Shown here one piece after another: positions 48,661 through 56,212 of a stretch of DNA of 56,212 nucleotides (positions are counted from its first letter, which is position 1; each line of letters opens with the position of its first letter). The translations under genes were made by a program, and so were the position numbers. Origin of the DNA: Clostridiaceae bacterium. Lineage in GTDB: Bacteria; Bacillota; Clostridia; Lachnospirales; Lachnospiraceae. Under the pieces are notes generated by a model, which saw only the letters and a program-made list of their open reading frames with translations, was not told the DNA's origin and did no database searches. The DNA is taken from the NCBI GenBank assembly GCA_902362725.1, contig CABIXM010000023.1, positions 1 to 56,212 of the forward strand. Direction: 5' to 3'.

Positions 48661-50899
48661 GGCAAGTTCTCGCTATGACGTCCATCTGCTGTTCCCGGGT
48701 CAGATCGATAAACTTCACTGCATAGCCGGAAACACGGATCGTGAAATTAGCGTATTCTTCCTTCTCCGGGTGTTCCATGGCGTCTATGAGTTTTTCTCTT
48801 CCAAACACATTTACATTCAGATGGTGCGCTCCCTGATCGAAATAGCCGTCCAGAACCGCTGTCAGATTTTTCTTCTGCTCCTCTTCACTGTGACCAAGGG
48901 CACCCGGATTGATGGTCTGGGTATTGGAGATACCGTCCAGCGCGTATTCATAAGGCAGCTTCGCCACAGAATTCAGGGACGCCAGAAGTCCGTTCTGCTC
49001 TGCTCCATAGCTGGGGTTTGCGCCCGGCGCCAGCGGCTCGCCTGCCTTGCGTCCGTCCGGCATATTGCCGGTAGCCTTTCCGTAAACCACATTAGAGGTA
49101 ATGGTAAGAATCGAGGTAGTAGCCTCCGAATTCCGATAAGTATGGCACTTCTTAATCTTCTCCAGGAAGGTCTTCAGCAGCCATACGGCGATATCGTCGG
49201 CACGGTCGTCATCATTTCCATAACGCGGGAAATCTCCCTCCACCTCATAGTCCACAATCAGGCCCTCTTCATCCCGGACAGCCTTTACCCGGGCATAGCG
49301 GATAGCACTCAGGGAATCTACCACATGGGAGAATCCCGCAATTCCGGTGGCAAAAGTACGGCGCACTTCCGTGTCTATCAGCGCCATTTCAGCCGCTTCG
49401 TAATAGTATTTGTCATGCATATACTGGATCGCGTTCAGTGTATTCACATAAAGGCGCGCCAGCCAGTCCATCATCCTATCGTACTTGCGGATAACCTCGT
49501 CATACTCCAGATATTCTCCCACATAGGGCGTATACTCCGGTCCCACCTGCTCCCGGGTCTTGGCATCCCGACCGCCGTTCAGCGCGTAGAGCAGACACTT
49601 TGCCAGGTTCGCCCGGGCTCCAAAGAACTGCATTTCCTTTCCTGTCTGCGTTGCGGATACACAGCAGCAGATCGAATAGTCGTCTCCCCATACCGGCATC
49701 ATCACGTCGTCATTTTCATACTGAATAGAGCTGGTCCGTACGGAAATTGCCGCAGCATACTCCTTGAACGCCCTCGGAAGACGGGAGGAATAAAGCACCG
49801 TCAGGTTCGGCTCCGGGCTGGGTCCCATATTCTCCAGTGTATGCAGGAAACGATAATCTGTCTTCGTTACCATAGAGCGTCCGTCCATGCTCATGCCTGC
49901 TACCTCCAGGGTCGCCCATACCGGATCTCCGGAGAACAGCTGGTTGTAGGAAGGAACCCTGGCAAATTTTACCATACGGCATTTCATAACGAAATGGTCC
50001 ACCAGCTCCTGTGCCTCTGCCTCTGTCAGAATTCCATTTTCCAGATCCCGCTCCAGATAGATGTCCAGGAATGTAGACACGCGGCCCACGCTCATGGCTG
50101 CTCCGTTCTGGGTGCGGATCGCCGCCAGGTAACCAAAATACAGCCACTGCACTGCTTCTCTTGCATTCTTTGCCGGTCCGGAGATGTCAAAGCCGTAAGA
50201 TGCCGCCATCTCCTTCATTTCCTTCAGGGAACGAAGCTGTTCTGCCAGCTCCTCCCGCTGACGGATCACGTCGTCAAACATGGTACCGTCGCCACAGTTG
50301 GCAAAATCTTCTTCCTTCTTCGCAATCAGGAAATCGATTCCATATAATGCTACTCTACGGTAATCGCCCACAATACGTCCGCGTCCGTAGCTGTCCGGAA
50401 GTCCGGTGATAATTTTATTATGACGGGCTCTCTTCATCTCCGGCGTATATACATCAAACACCGCCTGATTGTGTGTCTTATGATATTTTGTAAAAATCTC
50501 ATGAAGCTTTTCAGAGGGCTCATATCCATAAGTTGTGCAGGCCTGCTCCGCCATCTTGATACCGCCATAGGGCATAAACGCGCGTTTCAGCGGTTTATCT
50601 GTCTGAAGTCCTACAACCTTCTCCAGCTCCTTTTTGCCCTCTACAATGTACGCTGCCGGATAAGCGGTAATTCCGGATACCACCTCCGTCTCCATGTCAA
50701 GAACGCCGCCTTTGGCGCGCTCCTCTTTTTGAAGCTTCTGCAGCTCTCCCCAAAGTTCCTCTGTAGCTGCCGTCGGTCCTGCCAGGAATCTCTCATCACC
50801 TTCATAGGGGCGATAATTTTTCTGGATAAAGTCTCTTACATTGACCTCCTCTTTCCAGAATCGTCCACGGAAGCCTTCCCATGCCATGTTCTCTGTCAT
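48647..50899 (-). CDS. pflB: formate acetyltransferase (pyruvate formate-lyase)
   Basis: A 750-residue glycyl radical enzyme splitting pyruvate with CoA into formate and acetyl-CoA. The active-site cysteines are in [14 protein letters not shown] (three consecutive Cys; the usual pair is included) and the radical glycine is Gly725 in [15 protein letters not shown] precedes the ATG. It is the first gene of pflB-pflA. Its promoter carries a Rex-like operator over the -10, fitting control by the NADH/NAD ratio. Confidence 0.97.
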   Translation of the reverse strand: MTENMAWEGFRGRFWKEEVNVRDFIQKNYRPYEGDERFLAGPTAATEELWGELQKLQKEERAKGGVLDMETEVVSGITAYPAAYIVEGKKELEKVVGLQTDKPLKRAFMPYGGIKMAEQACTTYGYEPSEKLHEIFTKYHKTHNQAVFDVYTPEMKRARHNKIITGLPDSYGRGRIVGDYRRVALYGIDFLIAKKEEDFANCGDGTMFDDVIRQREELAEQLRSLKEMKEMAASYGFDISGPAKNAREAVQWLYFGYLAAIRTQNGAAMSVGRVSTFLDIYLERDLENGILTEAEAQELVDHFVMKCRMVKFARVPSYNQLFSGDPVWATLEVAGMSMDGRSMVTKTDYRFLHTLENMGPSPEPNLTVLYSSRLPRAFKEYAAAISVRTSSIQYENDDVMMPVWGDDYSICCCVSATQTGKEMQFFGARANLAKCLLYALNGGRDAKTREQVGPEYTPYVGEYLEYDEVIRKYDRMMDWLARLYVNTLNAIQYMHDKYYYEAAEMALIDTEVRRTFATGIAGFSHVVDSLSAIRYARVKAVRDEEGLIVDYEVEGDFPRYGNDDDRADDIAVWLLKTFLEKIKKCHTYRNSEATTSILTITSNVVYGKATGNMPDGRKAGEPLAPGANPSYGAEQNGLLASLNSVAKLPYEYALDGISNTQTINPGALGHSEEEQKKNLTAVLDGYFDQGAHHLNVNVFGREKLIDAMEHPEKEEYANFTIRVSGYAVKFIDLTREQQMDVIARTCHDHM

Positions 50900-50959
50900 T
50901 GTATTTCCTCCTGTATCTGTTATATAGTCTGCAGCATTTTCAGATTAGCATCCCCTAAT

Positions 50960-50996
50960 CCGTTAAAATTTTAACATGAATTTTTGCCTAAATCAA
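50960..50996 (-). promoter_or_regulatory. pflB promoter with Rex-like operator over the -10
   Basis: The minus strand has TTGATT (50996-50991), 17 nt, TAAAAT (50973-50968). The -10 lies inside the palindrome ATGTTAAAATTTTAACGG (50977-50960), which matches the clostridial Rex consensus at 11 of 14 positions. A second match (12 of 14) is at 51047-51064. Just downstream, GGATTAGGGG (50962-50953) repeats the box next to the hdr -35. Confidence 0.6.
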
Positions 50997-51046
50997 TGGA
51001 TTTTATGCATATTTTTTGTTCTTTCTGTGGTACATTTTCTTGTTTT

Positions 51047-51064
51047 TTGTTAATTTCTGGACAA
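51047..51064. promoter_or_regulatory. second Rex-like site upstream of pflB
   Basis: TTGTTAATTTCTGGACAA on the plus strand, 12 of 14 consensus positions, lies between the phosphoribosyltransferase terminator and the pflB promoter. It is weaker evidence because no promoter element overlaps it. Confidence 0.35.
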
Positions 51065-51072
51065 AATAGTCA

Positions 51073-51131
51073 AAAAATAACGTCGGACAAGTGGAATGCT
51101 TTTTTGTACCGTTCCGAACTCGTCCGACGTT
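51073..51131 (-). terminator. terminator of the phosphoribosyltransferase gene
   Basis: AACGTCGGAC/GTCCGACGTT perfect 10-bp stem with an inner GGAA/TTCC hairpin, followed by ATTTTTT on the minus strand, 15 bp after the stop. Confidence 0.9.
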
Positions 51132-51145
51132 TTATTTTATCTTCT

Positions 51146-51784
51146 TTAAAGTCTGCTGTAACCGAAGGTATTGACAATGGCGTCTACCTTCTCCTGCTTC
51201 TGGCACAGGGGGCAGTCACGGAAGCTGTAGGTCTGATAATCCGGCATATCCTTCCGGGTGAAAATGGCGTTGACCGGAATGGAATGTGCCTTATCTACTG
51301 CGCTGAAAATCGCGTTGATGGCACTGATTTTGCCGCCGTAATACTCGATACACTCGATACTCTGATTCAGGGTTTTTCCGGTGGTGGCTGTAGCCAGCAG
51401 CAACAGGATATTCTTATCCCGGACCATCATCTGCATATTGTCACGAAAAATCAGCTGGCCTCCGGTATGGTACTCCGGAGTCGCGATATAGATGGTCTTG
51501 TGCTCATTGATGGAACGGACTCCGGCTTTGGTCAGCTCCTCTGCCAGATATGCTCCAATCACCTCGCAGCCATCCAGGCATACGATGGTGTCCACAATGC
51601 TGTAGTTGGAGTAATAGGCCAGCAATCTCGCTGCCGCCTGGGCTTCATTCTGGCGCGCCTTCAGTGTGGTCAGATCAATGTAATAATTGATGTAGGAATG
51701 GTTTGTGGCGAAATGACCCGGAATCACCTTCAGCGACACGGCCGGATCTGCCTTTGCATACACCTTAAACATCCTTGTTTCCAT
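51146..51784 (-). CDS. orotate phosphoribosyltransferase-like protein
   Basis: A 212-residue protein with the type I phosphoribosyltransferase fold order. The PRPP-binding region reads NILLLLATATTGKTLNQSIECI. It has the TTG(K)T phosphate loop but lacks the paired acidic residues that precede it in active enzymes (normally xxDDxxTTG). The C-terminus carries FRDCPLCQKQEKVD, a small cysteine pair of unknown use. The overall match is to a group of OPRT-like proteins of unknown activity. It may be a regulator or a divergent transferase. It is monocistronic with an extended -10 (TGATACAAT, 51827-51819) and a strong terminator. Confidence 0.7.
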   Translation of the reverse strand: METRMFKVYAKADPAVSLKVIPGHFATNHSYINYYIDLTTLKARQNEAQAAARLLAYYSNYSIVDTIVCLDGCEVIGAYLAEELTKAGVRSINEHKTIYIATPEYHTGGQLIFRDNMQMMVRDKNILLLLATATTGKTLNQSIECIEYYGGKISAINAIFSAVDKAHSIPVNAIFTRKDMPDYQTYSFRDCPLCQKQEKVDAIVNTFGYSRL

Positions 51785-51818
51785 AAAATGCCCCCTTTTA
51801 TGTTTGGTTTATGCTGTT

Positions 51819-51827
51819 ATTGTATCA
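51819..51827 (-). promoter_or_regulatory. extended -10 promoter of the OPRT-like gene
   Basis: Minus-strand TGATACAAT with no recognisable -35, 35 nt before the start codon. Confidence 0.5.
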
Positions 51828-51913
51828 CATTTCCTTTGATTTTCATATTGTTTTTTCACTATTTTCACTATTTTTACAATTATTAGATTTTTCTGATATT
51901 TTGACCACTTACT

Positions 51914-51957
51914 TTTACGGTACAGGAAATTCCAGCGGAATTCTCTGTTCCGTAAAG
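51914..51957. repeat. AATTCC-centred palindrome, third copy of a family
   Basis: TTTTACGGTACAGG and CCGTAAAG-type arms surround AAATTCC-agc-GGAATTC. The central pattern AGG-AATTCC..GGAATT-CCT is shared with the palindromes at 12901-12941 and 47841-47885, and all three lie beside terminators. Confidence 0.55.
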
Positions 51958-51999
51958 AATCCGGCAGAAACACGGTTTCCCGTATCTCTGCCGGATTCT
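51956..51999 (-). terminator. terminator of the pyruvate:ferredoxin oxidoreductase gene
   Basis: AGAATCCGGCAGA/TCTGCCGGATTCTT stem with an inner ACGG/CCGT hairpin. The minus-strand exit CTTTACGG has a short T-run. Confidence 0.7.
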
Positions 52000-52039
52000 T
52001 ATTTATCTCATTATGCTTTTTGGCATGTCGACGAAAGGA

Positions 52040-55000
52040 TTACTCCTCTGTCTTCTTCGGAGCGTACAGCTCGCCCAGGCTCTTCAGATACTCGTATCTT
52101 GCCTTAGCGTTCTCCTCAGCCTCTGCGAACAGCTTCTCAGCTCTTTCCGGATTAGCACGTACCAGAGAGTTGTAACGAACCTCTCCGTTCAGGAACTCCT
52201 TGTAGTCGCCTGTCGGCTCCTTGCTATCCAGAGTGAACGCGCTCTTGCCCTCAGCCGGAGCTGCCGGGTTGAAGCGGAAGCAGTGCCAGTAACCAGCCTT
52301 AACAGCCAGCTCTTCCTCTGTCTGAGCCTTGCTCATGCCCTTCTTGATACCATGGTTGATACACGGAGCGTAAGCGATGATCAGGGACGGTCCCGGATAT
52401 GCCTCTGCCTCTGCGATAGCCTTTACACACTGGTTGTAATCAGCACCCATAGCGATGGAAGCTACATATACATAGCCATAGCTCATAGCGATGGAAGCCA
52501 TATCTTTCTTCTTAACTTCCTTACCAGCTGCAGCGAACTGTGCGATAGCACCGGTCTGGGTAGACTTGGATGCCTGTCCGCCTGTGTTGGAATATACCTC
52601 GGTATCGAATACCATGACGTTGATGTCCTTGCCGCTTGCAAGTACGTGGTCTACACCGCCGAAGCCGATATCGTATGCCCAACCGTCACCACCGAAGATC
52701 CACTGAGACTTCTTAGCCAGGAAGTCCTTATCCTTCAGAATCTCCTTTGCTGCGTCGCATCCGCAAGCTTCCAGAGCTGCTACCAGCTTGTCAGTAGCTG
52801 CGCCGTTGGTAGCGCCTACGCCGTAGGTATCCAGCCACTCCTGTGCTGCTGCCTTTACATCATCACCTGCAGTCTCCATGAGAGCCTCAACCTTAGCCTT
52901 CAGTCCGCCTCTGACAGCGTTCTGAGCCAGGCTCATACCATAACCGAACTCAGCCGCATCCTCGAACAGGGAGTTGGACCATGCAGGACCCTGACCCTTC
53001 TGGTTTACGGTGTACGGTGTGGACGGTGAGGAGTTACCCCAGATAGAGGAGCATCCTGTCGCGTTTGCGATGTACATTCTGTCACCGAACAGCTGTGTGA
53101 TCAGCTTTGCGTACGGTGTCTCGCCGCAGCCGCCGCATGCGCCTGAGAACTCAAGCAGCGGAGTCTTGAACTGGCTTCCCTTTACAGTAGCCGGTTTGAA
53201 CTTCTCGATAACAGCGGTCTTCTCCGGCAGGGTTACTGCGTAGTCGAAGCCCTTCTGCTCTGCGATATTTGCTTCCATGTTCTCCATAGCCAGTGCCTTC
53301 GCACCCTTCTTGCCCGGGCATACGTTTACACAGGAGCCGCATCCGGTACAGTCAAGAGCAGATACTACCATAGAGAACTTGTAATCTGCCATACCAGTCA
53401 TCGGAACAACCTTCATGGTCTCCGGAGCTGCAGCTGCCTCAGCCTCTGTCAGGGCTACCGGACGGATAACTGCGTGCGGGCAGACATAAGAACAACGGTT
53501 ACACTGGATACAGTTCTCCGGATTCCATACCGGGATATCTACTGCGATACCACGCTTCTCATAAGCAGAGGAACCGCTCGGTGTAGTACCGTCTACGTAA
53601 TCCTTGAATGCGGATACAGGCAGGCTGTTTCCTTCCTGTGCGTTTACCTTTGCCTGAATATCATTTACAAAGTTTACAACGTCGCCGCGGCCGTTCTCTG
53701 CATGTGTGAAGTCCAGTCCCTCGTCAGCTGCATTCTTCCAGCTCTCCGGAACGGTAATCTCAACAACCTGCTTAGCGCCTGCGTCGATAGCGTCGTAGTT
53801 CATCTGAACGATGGCGTCACCCTTTCTGCCATAGGTAGCCTTTGCAGCAGCCTTCATCAGCTCGATAGCCTGCTCCTCCGGAATGATGTTCGCCAGCTTA
53901 AAGAATGCAGACTGCAGAACGGTGTTGATACGTCCGCCCAGTCCGATCTCCTTACCAATCTTAATACCATCAATCACATAGAACTTGATGTTGTGGTTTG
54001 CGATAAAGCTCTTTACCTGGCCCGGCAGATGCTTCTCGATAGCTTCCATATCCCACGGGCAGTTCAGCAGGAAAGTACCGCCGTCTACCAGCTCCTGTAC
54101 CATGTTGTACTTACGTACATAGGACGGATTGTGGCATGCTACGAAGTTTGCCTTGTGAATCAGGTAGGTAGACTTGATCGGGCTCTTACCGAAACGGAGG
54201 TGGGACATGGTCACACCGCCGGACTTCTTGGAGTCATAATCAAAGTAAGCCTGAGCGTACATGTCGGTGTTGTCGCCGATGATCTTGATGGAGTTCTTGT
54301 TTGCGCCTACGGTACCGTCTGCGCCCAGTCCCCAGAACTTGCAGTTGATGGTTCCTGCCGGAGTGGTTACCAGCGGAGCGCCTGTCTCAAGAGAAAGTCC
54401 GGTAACATCATCTACAATACCGATGGTGAACTTCTGCTTGCTATCATTCTTGTATACAGCAACGATCTGTGCCGGTGTGGTATCCTTGGATCCCAGTCCG
54501 TAACGGCCTGTGAATACCGGTGTGTCGTTGAACTTGGTTCCCTTCAGAGCTGCTACTACATCCAGGTACAGCGGCTCGCCAAGAGCTCCCGGCTCCTTGG
54601 TTCTGTCAAGAACGGTAATCTTCTTTACGCTCTCCGGAATCGTTGCTACCAGTGCCTCTGCGCTGAACGGACGGTACAGACGTACCTTTACAACGCCGAC
54701 CTTCTCGCCTGCTGCTACCAGATAGTCGATGGTCTCTTCGATGGTATCGCATACAGAACCCATAGCTACGATAACGTGCTCTGCGTCTGCTGCTCCGTAG
54801 TAGTTGAACAGCTTATAGTCTGTTCCGATCTTCTCATTTACTTTGTCCATGTACTCCTGTACGATAGCCGGCATAGCATCGTAGTAGGGGTTACATGCCT
54901 CTCTTGCCTGGAAGAAGATATCCGGGTTCTGTGCAGAACCTCTCTGGCAGGGATGGTTCGGGTTCAGGGCATTCTTTCTGAACGCGTCGATGGCATCCAT

Positions 55001-55588
55001 GTCAACCATATCCTTCAGATCTTCGTAATCCCATGTCTCGATCTTCTGGATCTCATGAGATGTACGGAAACCGTCGAAGAAGTTGATGAACGGAATCTTA
55101 CCTTTGATAGCTGCGCAGTGTGCAACCGGAGTCAGGTCCATAACTTCCTGTACGCTGGACTCGCAAAGCATTGCAACACCGGTCTGACGACAGGCATATA
55201 CGTCGGAATGATCTCCGAAGATAGACAGTGCGTGGCTTGCAAGCGCACGTGCGGATACGTTGAATACGCCCGGAAGCTGCTCGCCTGCTACTTTATAAAG
55301 GTTCGGGATCATCAGAAGAAGTCCCTGGGATGCTGTGAAGGTAGTGGTCAGAGCACCTGCTGCCAGAGATCCGTGAACAGCGCCAGCTGCTCCAGCCTCA
55401 GACTGCATCTCGGTAACCTGTACGGTCTGTCCGAAGATGTTGGTTCTTCCCTGTGTAGCCCACTCGTCGGTAGCTTCTGCCATAACAGATGACGGGGTAA
55501 TCGGATAGATAGCCGCAACATCAGAATACGCATAAGATACATGCGCTGCTGCATGGTTTCCATCCATGGTCTTCATTTTTCTAGCCAT
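52040..55588 (-). CDS. nifJ: pyruvate:ferredoxin (flavodoxin) oxidoreductase
   Basis: A 1182-residue single-chain enzyme oxidising pyruvate to acetyl-CoA and CO2 while reducing ferredoxin. Domains I-II lie at the N-terminus (DGNHAAAHVSYAYSDVAAIYPITPSS), followed by the gamma-like domain. Two ferredoxin clusters are CIQCNRCSYVCPHA and CTGCGSCVNVCPGKKG. The thiamine-diphosphate domain carries CGGCGETPYAK and GDGWAYDIGFGGVDHV with the downstream NTGGQASKSTQTG. AAGGAGG precedes the ATG and a good promoter lies 63-91 bp upstream. It is monocistronic. Its ferredoxin could exchange with the proposed bifurcating Hdr-Flx complex. Confidence 0.97.
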   Translation of the reverse strand: MARKMKTMDGNHAAAHVSYAYSDVAAIYPITPSSVMAEATDEWATQGRTNIFGQTVQVTEMQSEAGAAGAVHGSLAAGALTTTFTASQGLLLMIPNLYKVAGEQLPGVFNVSARALASHALSIFGDHSDVYACRQTGVAMLCESSVQEVMDLTPVAHCAAIKGKIPFINFFDGFRTSHEIQKIETWDYEDLKDMVDMDAIDAFRKNALNPNHPCQRGSAQNPDIFFQAREACNPYYDAMPAIVQEYMDKVNEKIGTDYKLFNYYGAADAEHVIVAMGSVCDTIEETIDYLVAAGEKVGVVKVRLYRPFSAEALVATIPESVKKITVLDRTKEPGALGEPLYLDVVAALKGTKFNDTPVFTGRYGLGSKDTTPAQIVAVYKNDSKQKFTIGIVDDVTGLSLETGAPLVTTPAGTINCKFWGLGADGTVGANKNSIKIIGDNTDMYAQAYFDYDSKKSGGVTMSHLRFGKSPIKSTYLIHKANFVACHNPSYVRKYNMVQELVDGGTFLLNCPWDMEAIEKHLPGQVKSFIANHNIKFYVIDGIKIGKEIGLGGRINTVLQSAFFKLANIIPEEQAIELMKAAAKATYGRKGDAIVQMNYDAIDAGAKQVVEITVPESWKNAADEGLDFTHAENGRGDVVNFVNDIQAKVNAQEGNSLPVSAFKDYVDGTTPSGSSAYEKRGIAVDIPVWNPENCIQCNRCSYVCPHAVIRPVALTEAEAAAAPETMKVVPMTGMADYKFSMVVSALDCTGCGSCVNVCPGKKGAKALAMENMEANIAEQKGFDYAVTLPEKTAVIEKFKPATVKGSQFKTPLLEFSGACGGCGETPYAKLITQLFGDRMYIANATGCSSIWGNSSPSTPYTVNQKGQGPAWSNSLFEDAAEFGYGMSLAQNAVRGGLKAKVEALMETAGDDVKAAAQEWLDTYGVGATNGAATDKLVAALEACGCDAAKEILKDKDFLAKKSQWIFGGDGWAYDIGFGGVDHVLASGKDINVMVFDTEVYSNTGGQASKSTQTGAIAQFAAAGKEVKKKDMASIAMSYGYVYVASIAMGADYNQCVKAIAEAEAYPGPSLIIAYAPCINHGIKKGMSKAQTEEELAVKAGYWHCFRFNPAAPAEGKSAFTLDSKEPTGDYKEFLNGEVRYNSLVRANPERAEKLFAEAEENAKARYEYLKSLGELYAPKKTEE

Positions 55589-55650
55589 GATATTTCCTCC
55601 TTATTTTATCAGCCCTGGCAAGGCATTTTTCATATCTTCATACGTAGTTG

Positions 55651-55679
55651 ATTGTAACATATTGGTTGGCGGTTGTCCA
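55651..55679 (-). promoter_or_regulatory. nifJ promoter
   Basis: The minus strand has TGGACA (55679-55674), 17 nt, TACAAT (55656-55651); each hexamer differs from consensus at one base. Confidence 0.8.
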
Positions 55680-55871
55680 TTTGATTGTTGTATTTTTTGA
55701 TGTACATTTGCGGATTCTGTGTATTTTTATTGTACAATGTCACGATATTTTTTTCATCCTGTACGTTTTCCTTCCTGTCTCTCTCTGTCTGCTTTTGTCT
55801 TTTCCATAATTTTACTTGATTTGTCTGGATTTGTGTGGTACCTTCTTTCTACAGACAAGGAGGAAATTCAA

Positions 55872-56093
55872 ATGACAGACGACTATGATTCTCTGCTCTA
55901 TGATAAAGCGCACTCCTACGGGATTGCGGCTGGGAAAGCGGAATGCATCCTGGAGACCCTGTCCGACTACGGGGAGGTGCCCCTGCGTATCCGGGAGCAG
56001 ATCCTGAATCAGCGAAGCAACGCCCAGTTGAACCGCTGGTTTTCCCTGGCCCGGCAGGTACATAGCATCGACGCGTTTACGAACCGCATGTAA
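55872..56093 (+). CDS. small helical protein resembling Rpn-family C-termini
   Basis: A 73-residue protein starting MTDDYDSLLYDKAHSYGIAAG, with AAGGAGG 9 nt upstream of the ATG. Its second half (ILETLSDYGEVPLRIREQIL...LNRWFSLARQVHSIDAF) resembles the helical C-terminal segment of Rpn/PD-(D/E)XK transposase-like proteins and of many short proteins of gut Clostridia. It could be a detached relic of such a protein or a genuine small family. A strong terminator follows. No nuclease domain is present upstream. Confidence 0.7.
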   Translation: MTDDYDSLLYDKAHSYGIAAGKAECILETLSDYGEVPLRIREQILNQRSNAQLNRWFSLARQVHSIDAFTNRM

Positions 56094-56137
56094 ATAGACG
56101 TCACAGTGGTTCCGGCATTTTTATCCGAAGCATAAAA

Positions 56138-56154
56138 AATAGGCTTCGCCTATT
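56138..56154. repeat. short hairpin AATAGGC-ttc-GCCTATT
   Basis: Perfect 7-bp inverted repeat with a 3-nt loop. The ggCttcGcc core recalls the hairpins at 10360-10396. Confidence 0.4.
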
Positions 56155-56159
56155 CAACT

Positions 56160-56195
56160 CCCCTGCCCCTCATTCTTGAGGGGTGGGGGTTTCTT
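56160..56195 (+). terminator. terminator of the small plus-strand gene
   Basis: CCCC-tg-CCCCTCA/TGAGGGG-tg-GGGG stem with a 4-nt loop followed by TTTCTTTTTCT on the plus strand. Confidence 0.9.
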
Positions 56196-56212
56196 TTTCT
56201 TGCTTTTTCCTG

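Noticed and set aside
48653..50347. 564-codon plus-strand frame opposite pflB
   Set aside because: Antisense shadow of an intact pflB; no start site or family match.
53474..55492. 672-codon plus-strand frame opposite the pyruvate:ferredoxin oxidoreductase gene
   Set aside because: It mirrors nifJ, whose minus-strand product is full length with all motifs. The antisense product is Cys/Val-rich with no recognisable domain and is explained by codon bias.

Overview
The window looks like a chromosomal segment of an obligately anaerobic, fermentative member of the Clostridia, most likely Lachnospiraceae. Pointers are the 5' end of a 16S rRNA gene with a cluster XIVa-like start, the Firmicutes gene order cysE-cysS-mrnC-rlmB-sigH behind a T-box leader, pyruvate:ferredoxin oxidoreductase, pyruvate formate-lyase and a V/A-type ATPase. 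The family assignment is inference from recognised protein families and gene order; no search was run. Almost all genes lie on the minus strand; only two small genes (19282-19482 and 55872-56093) are on the plus strand. No phage, CRISPR array or transposase is visible.

Layout, left to right. 1-450: start of an rRNA operon running off the left edge, with its promoter. 457-4230: acylphosphatase, a histidine kinase/response regulator pair and an HtrA protease (possible envelope-stress unit). 4477-10500: a VanZ/D,D-carboxypeptidase fusion, then sigH, rlmB, mrnC, cysS and cysE under a cysteine-specific T-box. 10555-16663: acetyltransferase, ispF, deoxyinosine glycosylase, tRNA-Met and tRNA-Val, nudC, thrS and a SEC-C protein. 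16761-20757: CotH-like kinase, a shortened NAGPA-domain protein, a small membrane protein, a YbaK deacylase and a DUF1275 membrane protein.

20781-33572 is the most interesting part. One long operon (32304 down to 22275) encodes HdrB-HdrC-HdrA and FlxD-FlxC-FlxB-FlxA, followed without a large gap by a soluble two-subunit fumarate-reductase-like enzyme and an AspT-type transporter. A two-subunit class I fumarase follows downstream, and an LDH/MDH-family enzyme carrying the malate-type specificity arginine lies upstream. Together they suggest oxaloacetate -> malate -> fumarate -> succinate, with fumarate reduction wired to a flavin-based electron-bifurcating Hdr/Flx complex fed by NADH. The hdr promoter carries a near-consensus clostridial Rex operator. 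The hdr and mdh promoters also share an identical operator-like dyad at exactly the same distance from the -10 box.

33600-36170: a deoC-rbsK block bracketed by two ~240-bp direct repeats (7 substitutions, 1 indel), each containing a promoter and a terminator; it contains the 3' remnant of a second PfkB kinase. 36192-44777: complete V/A-type ATPase operon (stalk coiled coil-C-I-K-F-E-A-B-D). 45054-47611: rpsU, then a rhamnulokinase with a DeoR regulator. 47923-50899: pflA and pflB, with a Rex-like operator over the pflB -10. 51146-55588: a degenerate phosphoribosyltransferase and pyruvate:ferredoxin oxidoreductase. 55872-56093: a small plus-strand protein with its own terminator. Several intergenic gaps hold structured hairpin repeats, two of which show compensatory differences in their stems.
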